Part shown: piece after piece, positions 11,416 through 23,840 of the stretch | Layout: every line of letters begins with the position of its first letter | How positions within the stretch are numbered: the stretch's first letter is position 1 | Source of the DNA: Nilaparvata lugens | Lineage: Eukaryota > Arthropoda > Insecta > Hemiptera > Delphacidae | Direction of reading: 5' to 3' | Assembly (NCBI RefSeq): GCF_014356525.2 | Contig: NC_052511.1 | Location: forward strand, 11,834,175-11,898,174 | Length of the DNA stretch: 64,000 nt | Notes under the pieces: model-generated | Databases searched by the model: none | Told to the model about the DNA's origin: nothing | Seen by the model: only the letters and a program-made list of their open reading frames with translations | Made by a program: the position numbers and the translations under genes

Positions 11416-14400
11416 ATGTCGGTTAAACAGATAAACTCGAGTAAGTCATTTTTGTGATATAGGCCTAATTGGAATTATGTAATGTCCGATTCAAAAGTTA
11501 TTCATTGTGGTTCATATTCATGCCATAGTAGGCTTATTGAGCTATAAATTCCTACGAACTACGTTGCATTTCATTCAAAGAATGATTGTTCAACCAATCG
11601 TCTAGTTTTGAGCTATTTATTCCTAAAGAATATGGCAAATCTCATTCAATAATATTAGTTGAACCAACAGTCTATAATATAATAAAAGCCAATAATCATA
11701 AATACATTTTTATTATTTCAAATGAATAAATATATTTAATTTTTCTAATTCTCTATGTCGTTTTTATCAGATAAAATATTGAGCCTATTGTTTTTTATTA
11801 TAAATAACATTATTGCAAGTTCTATTCACCTATATCATTATGAATTAATACCCCATCATTATTAAGTTGTAAGAAGAATGAAAATTTGAAACTTTTCAAT
11901 GCCCATTAAAAAGTTATAATAATTTGATTAAATTCAATTGAAATAATGATCATTAAATTTGATCTAGATATAATTATAATTCAAACCTTATTGTCAATCC
12001 CTTTGAACTTCTTATATATGGTAAATACATTTTTTGTATTCTATCAAAATGTTACTCTTATCAACTGTCCAATAAAATCTCCAATTATCCTGAACGATTA
12101 TCAAGAAGTTATTTCAAGTTCCACTCAGCGTCATAAGATGTTTAATAAAACTTTTAAGTGTACAGTACATCATCAATAAAAATTCAAGTGTAGTCTATAA
12201 AATAAATACCTACACTTAGAGTAGGCTATTCATGTACAATAATTACAAGTTCTAGTTTATTTTTAAACGGTTTCTTATAACTAGGCATTTTTATCATCAA
12301 CGAACGGTCAATATACTCATTTGAAAACAAGTTGTCTGATAGGCAGCCTACTTGACATTTTTATGATGATTTAAGATAGACTGAAATACAAAGTCTATGG
12401 TTTCACATTGAAGCAACATCAATTCAATATCAACACTATGATATTACATAATGTAAAGTAGGTACTGTAATCAGTTTTCCAATAATTTGACGAAATTTCA
12501 ACTTATTCCAGTGGCATCTTCAAAGATAGAACCTCAACCAAGATGGAAACTGAACAGCAAGGAAATTTTGGAAAAACGAATTCCAATCATAAAAAGACTC
12601 CAGACTTATACCAGAGTTGATTTTGTATCTGACTTCATTGCTGGGACCACAATCGGGTTGACAATGATTCCTCAAAGTATTGCCTATGCTTCACTTGCTG
12701 GCTTATCACCCCAGGTTCAGTACTTCAATCAATAATGTAGTATATAGGTATCATATTATAAAGAAAATGAAAGCAGGACTTGAAAATTTATTTATTTATC
12801 CACAATCGTCACATGGTACATTAAATTTCGAGTATCACTCAAATGACTGGTGACATGTCAAAACAATAATTATAATGATAATTCCCATAACTAGGCTAGT
12901 TACATACTAAAACATTGAAGATTGGACACGCCATGAAGTCATAAAACTCTACTTATCGCTATAATAACTCATCAAATATCAATTTTTAGGTAATTATGTT
13001 GCATAAATTGATAAAATTATTATTGAAATTGAAAGTCGGCAGCATCGTAAATAGTTTTTTCAATTAATATTTCCTTGACTGTATTTTTGAATAGTTGTAT
13101 CGATTCTATGTTTCTGATGACTGCTGGAAGTTTATTAAAAAATCTCATCCCGGAATAAAACGGTGCTTTATTCTCAAATGCTGCGATGAATGGGAAAGGC
13201 AATCAAGTTTCTATTGCGATTTATACTATATTATTTTCTATTATATTCGTGGTTATCAGTACAGAGCTGGAACTAGCCATTATTAATTTTTACAACAGTT
13301 AATAATTGAGAGATGGAAGAGTAAACGTATTTTAAGTTGGAAATGTGCTCTGCAAGAATCTATGAATGATTCGAAAAATGGGTGATTTTCCCTAATATCT
13401 AGTGCTATTGCAGGTAGAAGCTAATTTTAAAATGGGAGGATACATTACTATGATGATAGTGATAAAGAGAATTGAAAATGGTTTCTCAATTCTTGACTTG
13501 AATATCCTATTTTTCTGTAGGAGTATATATATATTTTATTGGGCTTTCTTGAAGAAATGAATAGGCCCAGTTTACATTTATCGTGCAGGAACGAGAATAG
13601 GTATTAAACAATTATTGTTCAAACTCCTATTAATTAATTTTGTCTTGATTTTCCTTTATTTGTCCCTTTATTCTATTGCAGTATGGTTTGAACTCAACAT
13701 TCATTGGCAGTTTTCTGTATGCCATATTCGGTACAGTGAAGGAAGTGTCAATAGGTCCGACTTCACTCATGGCTCTCCTAACATTTGAATACACCAGAGA
13801 GCTGACTCCTGACTTTGTTATCATGCTTGTCTTTGTGTCAGGAATAGTGGAGTTTCTCATGGCTCTACTGAAACTTGGTGAGTTGCTAGAAAAAAACGTT
13901 GAGACTTGAAGAAAAAATATGCAAGTACATAAAGTACCAAGGGCCGGCCCCAGGGGTGGGCGGCCGCCCAGGGCGGCAGGCTTTTGGGGCGGCAAATTTT
14001 AAGGAATTGAAAATTTTAAAATACAAATAAATAATAAATTTAAAATATTAAATGTGAATAGTGAACTTATATAAGAAGCTTTTCCAAACTCGAGCTAATG
14101 AAGACTTTTTTAAGATCAACAATGTCTCAGGAACGTCTGTGTGGTCTAGCGAACATAAAATAGCTCAGACCCTAGATCTTGAAGAATTGGTGAAGGAATT
14201 TTCCCATGCAAAGGTCAAATGCGTTCTACTCAATTAAACAGGTGTGTTAAACCAATACAGTACCTAGCCTACTATTACTAGTAATAGTATTGATTAAAAA
14301 AACTTGTGATATAGAAATTGTAGTTTTAATTACTTAGCAAGTTAAGTAGGCCTAATTGCAGTCTACTACGCCTTTAAGGCTGTGCAAAGGCTGAAAATAA

Positions 14401-17400
14401 ACTTTTTACTGGTGATATTTTTCAAAGTTTTTCGATTTGTACTATTATTAAGCTATCAAAATGAAAAAGTTTTCTTAGGAAAACATTTTTTCTCGTTACT
14501 TCTTGAGATATGAGCGCCTTAAGTTTAAATTTTTAGGACAGAACATTTCAAATTGGTAAGAGAGAATGATATCCATGAGATTAAAAGGATTAATTCTCCA
14601 TGGTATTGTTGACTCAACTAAACCTTATTTCTGGTCATTTTTAGTAAATTGAATAACTTTCTCAAAAATTGATATTTTCAAAATTTTCCTGTTTTATTCA
14701 ATCAACAATATCATGAAAGAATTATTCTTCAAATTAAATTCATTTAGTTGAGTTATTTTTGGTCATTTTTAGTGAATTGAATAACTTTCTCAAAAATTGA
14801 TATTTTCAAAATTTTCTTGTTTATTTATTCATCCAACAATACCATGAAGAATTTAGCCTTTAAATGTCATAGATTTATCTCTTCACCCTTTGGATCTCTT
14901 TACTCATGAATTTATCTCTTTATTCTTTACCCGAATTTGAAATGTTTTGTCCCAAAAATTTAAACTTTAGGCGCTCATATCTCAAGATAAGTAATGAACG
15001 AAAAAAATGTTTTCCCAAGAAAACTTTCTCATTTTGATAGCTTGATAATAGTACAAATCGAAGAACATTATAATATATCACCAGTAAAAAGTTTATGTTT
15101 AGCCTTTGCACAGCCTGTTTTATTGTGTACCGTATCTGTTCCGAACATAAAAATCTGGTGTGGCGCACTCACACAACTTTCCTTGCCGTTATGGAAATTG
15201 ATCACCTGACGCTAGTGTTCCCGTGCATCTCAAGTCTACTGTTCAAAGATTTGAGCCAGCTGGTGACAGGGTAATATAACGCTGAAGACACACGAGGTGT
15301 GCTATCTCTTCATAGTGAATCATTTAATAGAATCAACAGTTGCCAACAGTTCGCAATTGGATAATCACATTTTCTCGAATTTCGAGCTTATTTTTAATTT
15401 TAGGTGAAAATTTTACTCAACATTAGTTGTAAAGATTCTCATGCTCGATCTTTTCCACTCAAAATTTTTCGTTTGAATTGTATCTGGAGCCTGATAATTG
15501 AGAATCTAAAATCAAACTTTGCATAGATGGGGCGGAGCTCCTGAAATTTTTACAGATATGGGACTTGTGGCAGTTGATAGAGCTTATCGATGACTATTTC
15601 AGGTATAACTTTAATCGAAATCGTTGGAGCCGTTTTCGAGAAAATCGCGAAAAACCCTGTTTTTGACAACATTTTAGCCATTTTAGCCGCCATCTTGAAT
15701 CGCATTTGATCGAAATTGTTCGTGTCGGATCCTTTTATATCGTAAGGGCCTTACGTTCCAAATTTCAAGTCATTCTGTTAATTGGGAGATGAGATATCGT
15801 GTACACAGACGCACATACACTCATACACACACACATACATACCAATACCCAAAAACCACTTTTTTGGACTCAGGGGACCTTGAAACGTATAGAAATTTAG
15901 AAATTGGGGTACCTTAATTTTTTTCGGAAAACAATACTTTCCTCACCTATGGTAATAGGGCAAGGAAAGTAATATAAGCTCAAAATTCGAGAAAATGTGA
16001 TTATCCAATTGCAAACTGTTGATTCTATCAAATGATTCATTATGAAGAGATAGCACACCTCGTGTGTCTTCAGCGTTATTGCCCTGTCACCAGCTGGCTC
16101 AAATCTTTGAATAGTAGACTTGAGATGCGCGGGAACACTAACGTCAGGTGATCAATTCTCATAACGGCAAGGAAAGTTGTGTGAGTGCGCTACACCAGAT
16201 TTTTTTTATACAAACCTGAAATGGCGGCTAATTTAAAAAGCTGTCATACAACAATCTGAATTTCAAAACAACAGAAATTGAGTTATTTGGTAGGTATTCT
16301 ATTCCAATTTCTTTTAAAAATAATAGAAAAATGGAAATCCTATTAAAAATAAGTCATTTTAATGGATTAATTCTGAAATAACTTTTCAATATTATTTATA
16401 CCAGTACGAGTAGGTCTAACCTATACGGGTAGGCTAACTGAATAATTTTCTTATCTATGCTAATAGGGCAAAGGAAGTAAAAATGATGTGGAAGAATATC
16501 AATGTCGCTTTAATTCTAAATAAACTTATTTGACCTGCTGTGATTCCAATTTGACGAGTCTTTATAAAATATTATCAAAAATATGCACGTACCTATACAC
16601 GGAGTTTATTTTGAAAAAAATCAAAAATTTATTTAGTAGCCTAGGATTGTGAGAATATCCCTGAATCACAATATCATGACGGAAACATCGTTGATTTCAA
16701 GAAATAATGCCTCTTCTCTACCTATAACGGAAAAATCAATACAGAGTACGGTACCTACTTGTACGGTACCGTATCAAAAACCCTTGTGAAAATTCTTTAA
16801 ACGTTGATGAAGACCTCCTCCGTAGATCGTTTCTGTAATTTAGTGGCTTTTAACAAAAACGAGCTCAATGAATGATAATCAAATAACTTTTAACGTAATT
16901 GAGAAGTCATCTAACACAAAAAATATCCAAAATGGAAGAATTATTAACTCTTCTTTGAAATAATTTGTTGGCAACTTCTTTCAAAACTTGTAACTTCTTT
17001 TGAATATATGATATTTTTTCCATGAACCTATTTTGTTTTCTCATAGGATTTCTAGTGAATTTCATTTCAACTCCAGTCACATCAGGATTCACAACAGCCA
17101 CTTCAATAATCATAATAGTGTCTCAACTGAAAGGGCTGCTTGGTGTCAGATTCAAGTCCTGTGGCTTCATCGACAACATATTTGAGCTGATAATGCATGC
17201 TTCGGAGGCTCGGCTTGCAGCTGACTTTGTGCTTGGACTCTTCTGTATTTTTACTCTTTTAGCACTGAGGGTTTGTAGATTTTTTAGAATTAGAATTAAT
17301 AGGTACCAAACAGTTCTGGTAGGCCTAATCCAAAGTATACAAATAATTAACATTATTTGAAGATTATAAAGAGTGGGTGAAAAGTCTGAGAACCGCTTAA

Positions 17401-20400
17401 TATCTCATACACAAAGGTAATTTGACGGTGGGTGTGATTGGGGATCCTACTCAAATTGAAAAAATTACTTTACAATGACTTTAAAAATCTGGTCCGTCAT
17501 CTTGGATCCGCCATATTAAATGCAACTTCATTTTTTTAAAATAGGAAGGTGGTCATGCGATACATGATTTCGATAGGGAATTTGAAGAAAAAATGAATGG
17601 CGGAAACCGCATATCGATATCTCAAACCGTTTCGGAAATATTCACATTATTAATCAATACTATTCTAAGCAGAAAAGAGAGAAAAAAGTCTGAGAACGGC
17701 TTAGTATCTCATAAAAAGAAGTGATTCCAAGGTGGGTGAGATTAGTGATGTTATTCGAATTGAAAATACTACTTTACTATGACTTTAAAAATCTGGTCCG
17801 CCATCTTGGATCCGCCATTTTGAATGCAACTTTATTCTTTTAAATAGGAAGGTGATCATGTGATACATGATTTCGATACCGAATTTCAAGAAAAAATGAA
17901 TGGCGAAAACCGCACATCGATATATCAAACCGTTTAGAAGATATTCACATTATTAATCAATACCACTCATGTATTTCATTTCTGATTTGCATGGTACTGA
18001 TTGATAATGTGAATATCTTCTGAACGGTTTGCGATATCGATGTGCGGTTTTCGCCATGCATTCATTTTTCCTTGAAATTCCGTATCAAAATCATGTATCT
18101 CATGACCACCTTCCTATTTAAAAGAATAAAGTTGCATTCAAAATGGCGGATACAAGCAAGATGGCGGACCAGATTTTTAAAGTCATAGTAATAAAGTAGT
18201 ATTTTCAATTCGAGTAACATCCCCAATCACACCCACCTTGGAATCACTTCTTTTTATGAGATACTAAGCCGTTCTCAGACTTTTTTCTCTCTTTTCTGCT
18301 TAGAATAGTATTGATTAATAATGTGAGATATCGATATGTGGTTTCCGCCATTCATTTTTTCTTCAAATTCTCTATCGAAATCATGTATCGCATGACCACC
18401 TTCCTATTTAAAAAAATGAAGTTGCATTCAATATGGCGGATCCAAAAGATGGCGGACCAGATTTTTAAAGTCATTATAGAGTAGTTTTTTTCAATTTGTT
18501 CAGGATTCCCAATCACACCCACCGTCAAATTATCTTCGTGTATGAGATATTAAGCCGTTCTCGGACTTTTCACCCACTCTGTATAGGAAGCCTTCTAAAC
18601 AATATTTCTAACAGGCTAATCTCCACAAGAACAAAAAAGTAAAAAATAGTACAGTAGTACTACAGGCCTAGAATTCAGGAGTTTGTTGATAAAAAGAAAT
18701 CAACTGGGTATCTCATATTTTTATTCATAGATACTCCTTACATTTAGAAAAGAAGAAAGTTAGGCTAGATATACATAATATTGAAAACACAGATCTCAAT
18801 GTTTTTCAAGATGTATGATAGGATAAAATTGGAAATGAAATAATTTTAGGTTTCTTTTCCCTCTTGATTGATATTGCTTGAAATTGCAAAAAAGTCGCTT
18901 TTTGTTAAGTTTGTTTTTCAGTCCAACAATTTCAATAATGTTAGGCTTACTGGTAGGCTTAGTTATATAAATCATAATAATTTATTATAACACATCAATC
19001 CTAGCTTGAAAATTCGACTGAGAAACTGTCGATGTTGTAGAACCGTTCCATAATGAAATAAAAACACACATAGGCTATATTGTCAAATTCTACAGTTTTA
19101 TTTGCTACAGGACCATGAAAATGTGAGGTGTATGGTCGCGAAACCATTGTCCTGTACCAAATAAAACTGTAGAATTTGAGAATATAGCCTATGTGTGTTT
19201 TTATTTCAATATCAAAAAGTACAATTCATATAAACTATTCAATATATTATAGATTAATATGAATTTGTTATATAATTAATATGGATTATGCATTAGGAAA
19301 AAGTAAATCGATTTATTATTGCAATTCACGTTTTTTCAGAAATTGAAAGATATCCCAATCTCAGACGAAACACCGTCTAAAAGGGTTTTGAAGAAAATCT
19401 TGTGGTTCACATCAATTGGACGTAACGCATTGGTTGTTCTGATTTGTGCCGGAGTTGCTGCCTGGTATGAAAGTAGGCCCGATGGCAAAGTACCCTTCTT
19501 GCTTTCAAGTAAGTTATGTTATAATACAGTTGGCTGTTACGTTCAGTTATAATTATAGGTCGGCTGTATCTAGTTCAAGTGAGAATAGAGCTTAAAAAGC
19601 TTGCTTATCGTGAAAAATTACAATTATTTTATCAAAGTTCCATATCTATACGAATATAAATACATTCATATGGTTGTGGTATATTTTGTATATTTCCATA
19701 GGAAACATCTTATTTTTTCGAAAATGTAACACCTTGAATTTCTATTAGGACAAGGAGCTTCTGGCATACCACCATTTACCCTTCCACCAACCGAGGCCAA
19801 AGTGGGAAATCAAACCTATGACGCCGGACAGATGATTGAAGAGCTGGGATCTGGGATATTTGTAGTGCCAATTGTGGGTGTTCTTGTTAACATTGCAATT
19901 GCAAAAGCATTCTGTGAGTATTATGGAAATCGTCTACTCACTCGCATTTCTTATTTCTTATAATCATCGTTTTCAAATCATTTATATGCTATGAAGGCAT
20001 ATAATGAACTACCAGAATATTCATTCTCAACTATTTATTATTAGATTATAGAACAATATTCTTTGTGAATATAATTGACCGAGCGAAGTGAGGTCTAAGA
20101 TTCAAATCGACGGTATGGCATTTCTCTTAATGTTTAAATGTTTGAATATTTGAATGTTTATATGTTTTCATGTTGCTCATTTACGGCGAAACGCGGTAAT
20201 AGATTTTCATGAAATTTGACAGGTATGTTCCTTTCTAAATTGCGCGTCGACGTATATACAAGGTTTTTGGAAATTTTGCATTTCAAGGATAATATAAAAG
20301 GAAAAAGGAGCCTCCTTCATACGCCAATATTACCGTAAAAATCAGACTATAGAATTATTCATCATAAATCAGTTGTCTAGTGAACTATAATACTACCCGT

Positions 20401-23400
20401 TCAAAAATATCGAACATCTTGAAAATATATCTTTCCATTAACGTTAGTAGACAGTTGACAATAATACTACGCGTTCAAAAACATCGAACATCTTGAAAAT
20501 TGTATCTTTCTATCAACGTTGTATACAGTTGCAGCCAGACCTGAGAATAGCGCTCACACTCACATTCCTGGATGACACGTCACGGTACGATATAGGACAG
20601 AAAGCTCTATGTTTATCTAGGATTTTTTCTAGACATTTTTAATTGATAAATTGTTTATTAATATTTGAGAAAACATAACAACAGGTTAATGTAACTCACT
20701 GAGCGCGAGGTCTACTGTTCACAGAACTACTAGTATATTTGAGGTAATCATTATTAACTAGAATCAAGAATTAATATATCAGATCAGCATCTACCAGGAC
20801 TTGAATCTCAGATATCTAGCCTACTACAAAAGGCGGGTAAGAAAAAAATGCTAACTATGACGTCATATCATTTACTGTCTTTAATACGTGAATGCAATTA
20901 TAGCTCATTCGATAATCCGTTCTTTCTGCTGTTATGGCCTTGTCTTCGGCTCGGTCCCATATAGGGGATGCATTATCGAGGTTTCACACTGCATTTTGTA
21001 ATACTAACTTTTTGTAAGAAATGAATTTTAATTTCAATTGATATTATGTGTTCAGCATCAGGAGGAGTGATAGACGCAACACAGGAGATGCTGGCCCTTA
21101 GCCTGTGCAATGTGCTAGGGTCCTGCTTCGGTGGAATGCCTACCTGTGGGGCGTTCACAAGGAGTGCAGTCAGCAGTGCCAGTAGTGTGGCGTCCCCTCT
21201 AGCTGGCATTTTCTCAGGTCAATTCTTCATTCTTCATATTTATTCTTTTTCTTTATTCACTCATTTATACAAACAGTTCTATCACTGGAATTATTAGAAA
21301 AACAGGCTATCCCTAATTTATTTCTTTCCTAAATTATGTTCCCAATTTAGATAGAAATAGAACAACACCGGTTATTTCTGCATACAACTTAATATACAAA
21401 ATGAGTATACAAATAACTACAGTATTATTCATAAATCACTATTTTAATATTTTATTCATGACAATACAAATACAAACTTTAAAATCATAAAAATGTACTA
21501 CTCGTATTGCATATGTATTATTGTGGTGCAAGTTATTTTTACAGTAATAGTGCTCATAATTTTCAATAGTAGTCCTAAAAAATATAAAATTCAAAGTCAG
21601 AGATCCCACAAGATAATCCCTTACCGGTATAATACACTATACAGTACCTGTATACAGTTTGTTGAAACATTACTTATTTCATCAACCATGTATAATTCTT
21701 TACATTAACAGTAATTTTATATTACAGGTTGTCTATCACTATTGGCTGTTAATTTCCTGCCTCAGTATCTGCATCTTATACCGAGAGCAGCACTGTCTTC
21801 AATTCTGATTTGTGCTGTTTCATTTCTAATCGACTGGCAAATCATTATGCCGCTGTGGAGAACAAACAGTTGGTATATTGTCAATAAATCAATAATAGAA
21901 ATAGTTGTTCATAGAAAGATGAGAATAGCTGAACTCATTCTATCAATATTCTATGTTCTTCTTTTAGAAATAAAAAATATATTCATTATATAATATATAT
22001 TATATATGACTTCTTCAGTCACTGACTTTCAATTTATAAGTAAAGAAAATGGTAATAAAATAATTGTCAATATTCTACTGTACTTAGCATTTACTAGAAA
22101 TAGGGTGAAAATAAAGCTGTCAAATAAATAAATAAAAATGTTGACACAAAATGCAAAGATATTTTCAGATTATTGACCTTTTGCAGCAAGCTACAAATTA
22201 ATAATACATTTAAATATAAAGAGAAATATAAATACTACAACCATTGAGTGGGGCAATCAAACATGGAGAATCTTAAAAACACTTCACTTATATGGGCTAC
22301 TTTTGTACAAATTAATAAAAACCTATAGTAACCTTAATTATTAAAAATTTCAAAATATTTTAACGACTAGTTTCGACCATAGGTCATTTTTAAGGTCAAA
22401 TGTTGAAAATAAATAAACAAGTTGATACTATATAATATGAGACCACGGTGAATATTACAAGCTAATTCTATAATATGCAGTTTGAAAACAACGACAAAAG
22501 ATTAAATCCCTGCTTTCTGTTATGAATGAATTTCTCATATGCTGGACAGAAAACTAATACCATGAAAATACTTCAAGTACTGTACCATGGAAGTACATGG
22601 AAAACTATGGAAGTGTTCACAAATTGGCAGAGTAAAGTCTTGTGAACACCATTATAGGAAGCGATAGTATCATTTTGCATTGCAGAGCAAGAATTCCTTG
22701 TTAAGCAGTCTTAATGAAAATACAGAAAACTAAAAACAAATTACTTCACGTTTTTCAGTATCCTCGTAAAATAATATTTTCTATCGATTTGTCTGTATGT
22801 TTGCATGAGACATGAACTACCTAATGGAATAAAGGCTTTTTGTGAATATTGGAATCAATTTTATAGGACATATTTCAAATTGAAATTGAATTATTTACAG
22901 AGAGAGACCTGTTCATTCTCATAGCCACATTCTTCACATGCCTGGCATTTGGGGTTGAGATTGGTCTCTTGGTCGGAGTGACATTTGATCTGTGTCATTT
23001 ACTCCATTTATGGGCCTCTCCAAAAATACTGCATGAACGAATCAAGGTAGAAATAAAACATATTGTTTCTATCAAATACTAATTGAAAACCGTTTTCTCT
23101 CAATTTCAAGATTAATGTGTAACATAATTTCTGTTGCATATAGATTTTAAAAATAGCTATAACCTAAAGAAATATAGAACTGTAGAATATTATATAGACG
23201 AAATTTGAGAACGAGAACCTAAAAGTCATTTCTTCATGATCAATACAGTCACAACTAACTTTTAACAAAGATCCTTTTCAACAGCAATCCCTTTCAAGAA
23301 TCAAATAATTGTCATATAAGTATAAAACTCTAATTCCAGTAAATTGTAATAATACATTATATTTGAAGTAAACTTGTTACTGATTTTTTTAGCTGGATGA

Positions 23401-23840
23401 GTTATTATCAAAAATTATTATCATCTTTTTTAGCCCAACATTATTAGAAACTTTAGAACATTCTGTCTTCTGATATATTAGTTAACATACTCTGTAGACC
23501 TAAGATGAAATTATTTAATCTGCTTCTTCACTGTTTTGAGTAGTCTACAAATCACAATTTTTGTCTACAGCATTTTATTTTGTCTTGTATTGATGAATCT
23601 TGAATTTATATTTCATATTAATTATGTTGGTGTGCTAATATTATTGTAACTCTAATATTTCAGAGTCCAAACTATGAAATCGAATATATTCTAATTACTC
23701 CAGATAAAGGACTTTTCTTCCCGGCAGTTGATCGATTGTATTCTTCATTCGTCACAGTTCTATCTGACAGCATAATCAACAATTTTCCTATTGTGATCAA
23801 TTGTATCCACTTCACAGGAATTGACTACACTTCAGCCAAA
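11416..23840 (+). CDS. SLC26-family anion transporter, ten exons, STAS domain incomplete
   Basis: Exons 11416-11440, 12512-12714, 13682-13877, 17047-17270, 19340-19508, 19749-19913, 21056-21217, 21728-21868, 22901-23046 and 23664-23840 join with matching phase to 536 codons. The first exon supplies 25 nt (MSVKQINS) and its last A completes ATG of MASSKIEP. Hallmarks are the SLC26 signature region (DFIAGTTIGLTMIPQSIAYA, exon 2), FGTVKEVSIGPTSLMALL, NFISTPVTSGFTTATS, TSIGRNALVVL, VIDATQEMLALSLCNVLGS and GAFTRSAVSSAS. The order and content match SLC26A11-like sulfate/anion transporters of the plasma or lysosomal membrane, with about 12-14 membrane spans. Exon 10 starts the C-terminal STAS domain (INCIHFTGIDYTSAK) and then meets donor GTGAGT. 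The final 60-80 residues were not found before the next gene. Substrate is inferred from family only. Confidence 0.85.
12789..13202 (-). mobile_element. 3' end of a non-LTR retrotransposon (minus strand)
   Basis: Read on the minus strand, residues including FYSGMRFFNKLPAV and LFKNTVKEIL, with EKTIYD, match the extreme C-terminus of CR1/Jockey-like ORF2 proteins, which end in an (L/F)NxLP...FK...KxFL pattern. The 3' tail continues to an (AAAT)n end at about 12789 (AATAAATAAATTT read in reverse). It is truncated at its 5' side and lies in intron 2 of the SLC26 gene. Confidence 0.55.
13938..14010. mobile_element. GC-rich hAT-like transposon end
   Basis: AGGGCCGGCCCCAGGGGTGG, then GCGGCCGCCCAGGGCGGC and a CTTTTGGGGCGGCAAATTTT, is about 75 per cent GC inside DNA of about 30 per cent GC. 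The terminal pattern (C)AGGGCCGGCCC is typical of hAT-superfamily element ends. The other end was not found, so this is a fragment or a solo end. Confidence 0.45.
14377..15116. mobile_element. Foldback element with arms of about 190 bp
   Basis: The left arm starts AGGCTGTGCAAAGGCTGAAA and runs through TTTTTACTGGTGATAT, GATTTGTACTATTATTAAGC and GAGATATGAGCGCC to about 14565. The right arm (about 14930-15116) is its reverse complement, ending AGCCTTTGCACAGCCT. The 360-bp spacer holds a direct duplication (about 14633-14705 and 14757-14828, sharing GGTCATTTTTAGT and TCTCAAAAATTGATATTTTC). There is no coding capacity. Confidence 0.75.
15151..16203. mobile_element. Foldback element with arms of about 235 bp
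   Basis: The left arm (about 15151-15395, AAATCTGGTGTGGCGCACTC onward) is repeated inverted at about 15972-16203 (GAGTGCGCTACACCAGATTT). Shared segments include CACACAACTTTCCTTGCC, CAAGTCTACTGTTCAAAGAT, AGCCAGCTGGTGACAGG and ACACACGAGGTGTGCTATCT. The middle carries GCCGCCATCTTGAATCGCAT, GAGATGAGATATCGTGTACA and a CA-rich stretch. A second copy in opposite orientation lies at 31700-32515. It directly follows the foldback at 14377-15116. Confidence 0.8.
16204..16441 (+). repeat. Dispersed repeat, copy 1 of a near-identical pair
   Basis: The segment from TTTTTTATACAAACCTGAAA to GTAGGCTAACTGA is repeated at 39914-40152 in the same orientation. By eye only a few substitutions separate the copies over about 238 bp (for example CTGTCATAC/CTGTGATAC, AAGTCATTTT/AAGTAATTTT, CCAGTACG/CCGGTACG). 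It contains ATGGCGGCTAATTT and no long ORF. The class is unknown. Confidence 0.8.
17371..18580. mobile_element. 1.2-kb foldback element, two tandem units per arm
   Basis: The ends are GAGTGGGTGAAAAGTCTGAG and its inverse CTCGGACTTTTCACCCACTC. Within the left arm a unit of about 310 bp occurs twice (from 17371 and from about 17680, both with AAAAGTCTGAGAAC, CTTAGTATCTCAT or CTTAATATCTCAT, AAAATCTGGTCCG, CCATCTTGGATCCGCCAT and AACCGC). The right arm repeats both units inverted, with the turning point near 17975. It sits in the SLC26 intron between exons 4 and 5. A diverged relative of the unit is at about 63030-63230. No transposase is present. Confidence 0.8.
19055..19207. repeat. Near-perfect 63-bp stem hairpin
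   Basis: Bases 19055-19117 (GAAATAAAAACACACATAGG onward) pair with 19145-19207 at 60 of 63 positions by my count, leaving a 27-nt loop. The hairpin lies 132 bp before SLC26 exon 5. It may be a short snap-back MITE or a source of a hairpin RNA when the intron is transcribed. Confidence 0.8.
20077..20713. repeat. Dispersed element with GACCGAGCGAAGTGAGGTC end
   Basis: The segment begins GACCGAGCGAAGTGAGGTCT and ends near CACTGAGCGCGAGGTCTACT. It carries an internal direct duplication (about 20388-20455 and 20462-20527, both with AATACTACSCGTTCAAAAA, ATCGAACATCTTGAAAAT, ATCTTTC.AT.AACGTT). The GAGCGAAG.GAGGTC motif is one I recall as a frequent repeat end in insect genomes. It lies in the SLC26 intron after exon 6. 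The class is not determined. Confidence 0.5.
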
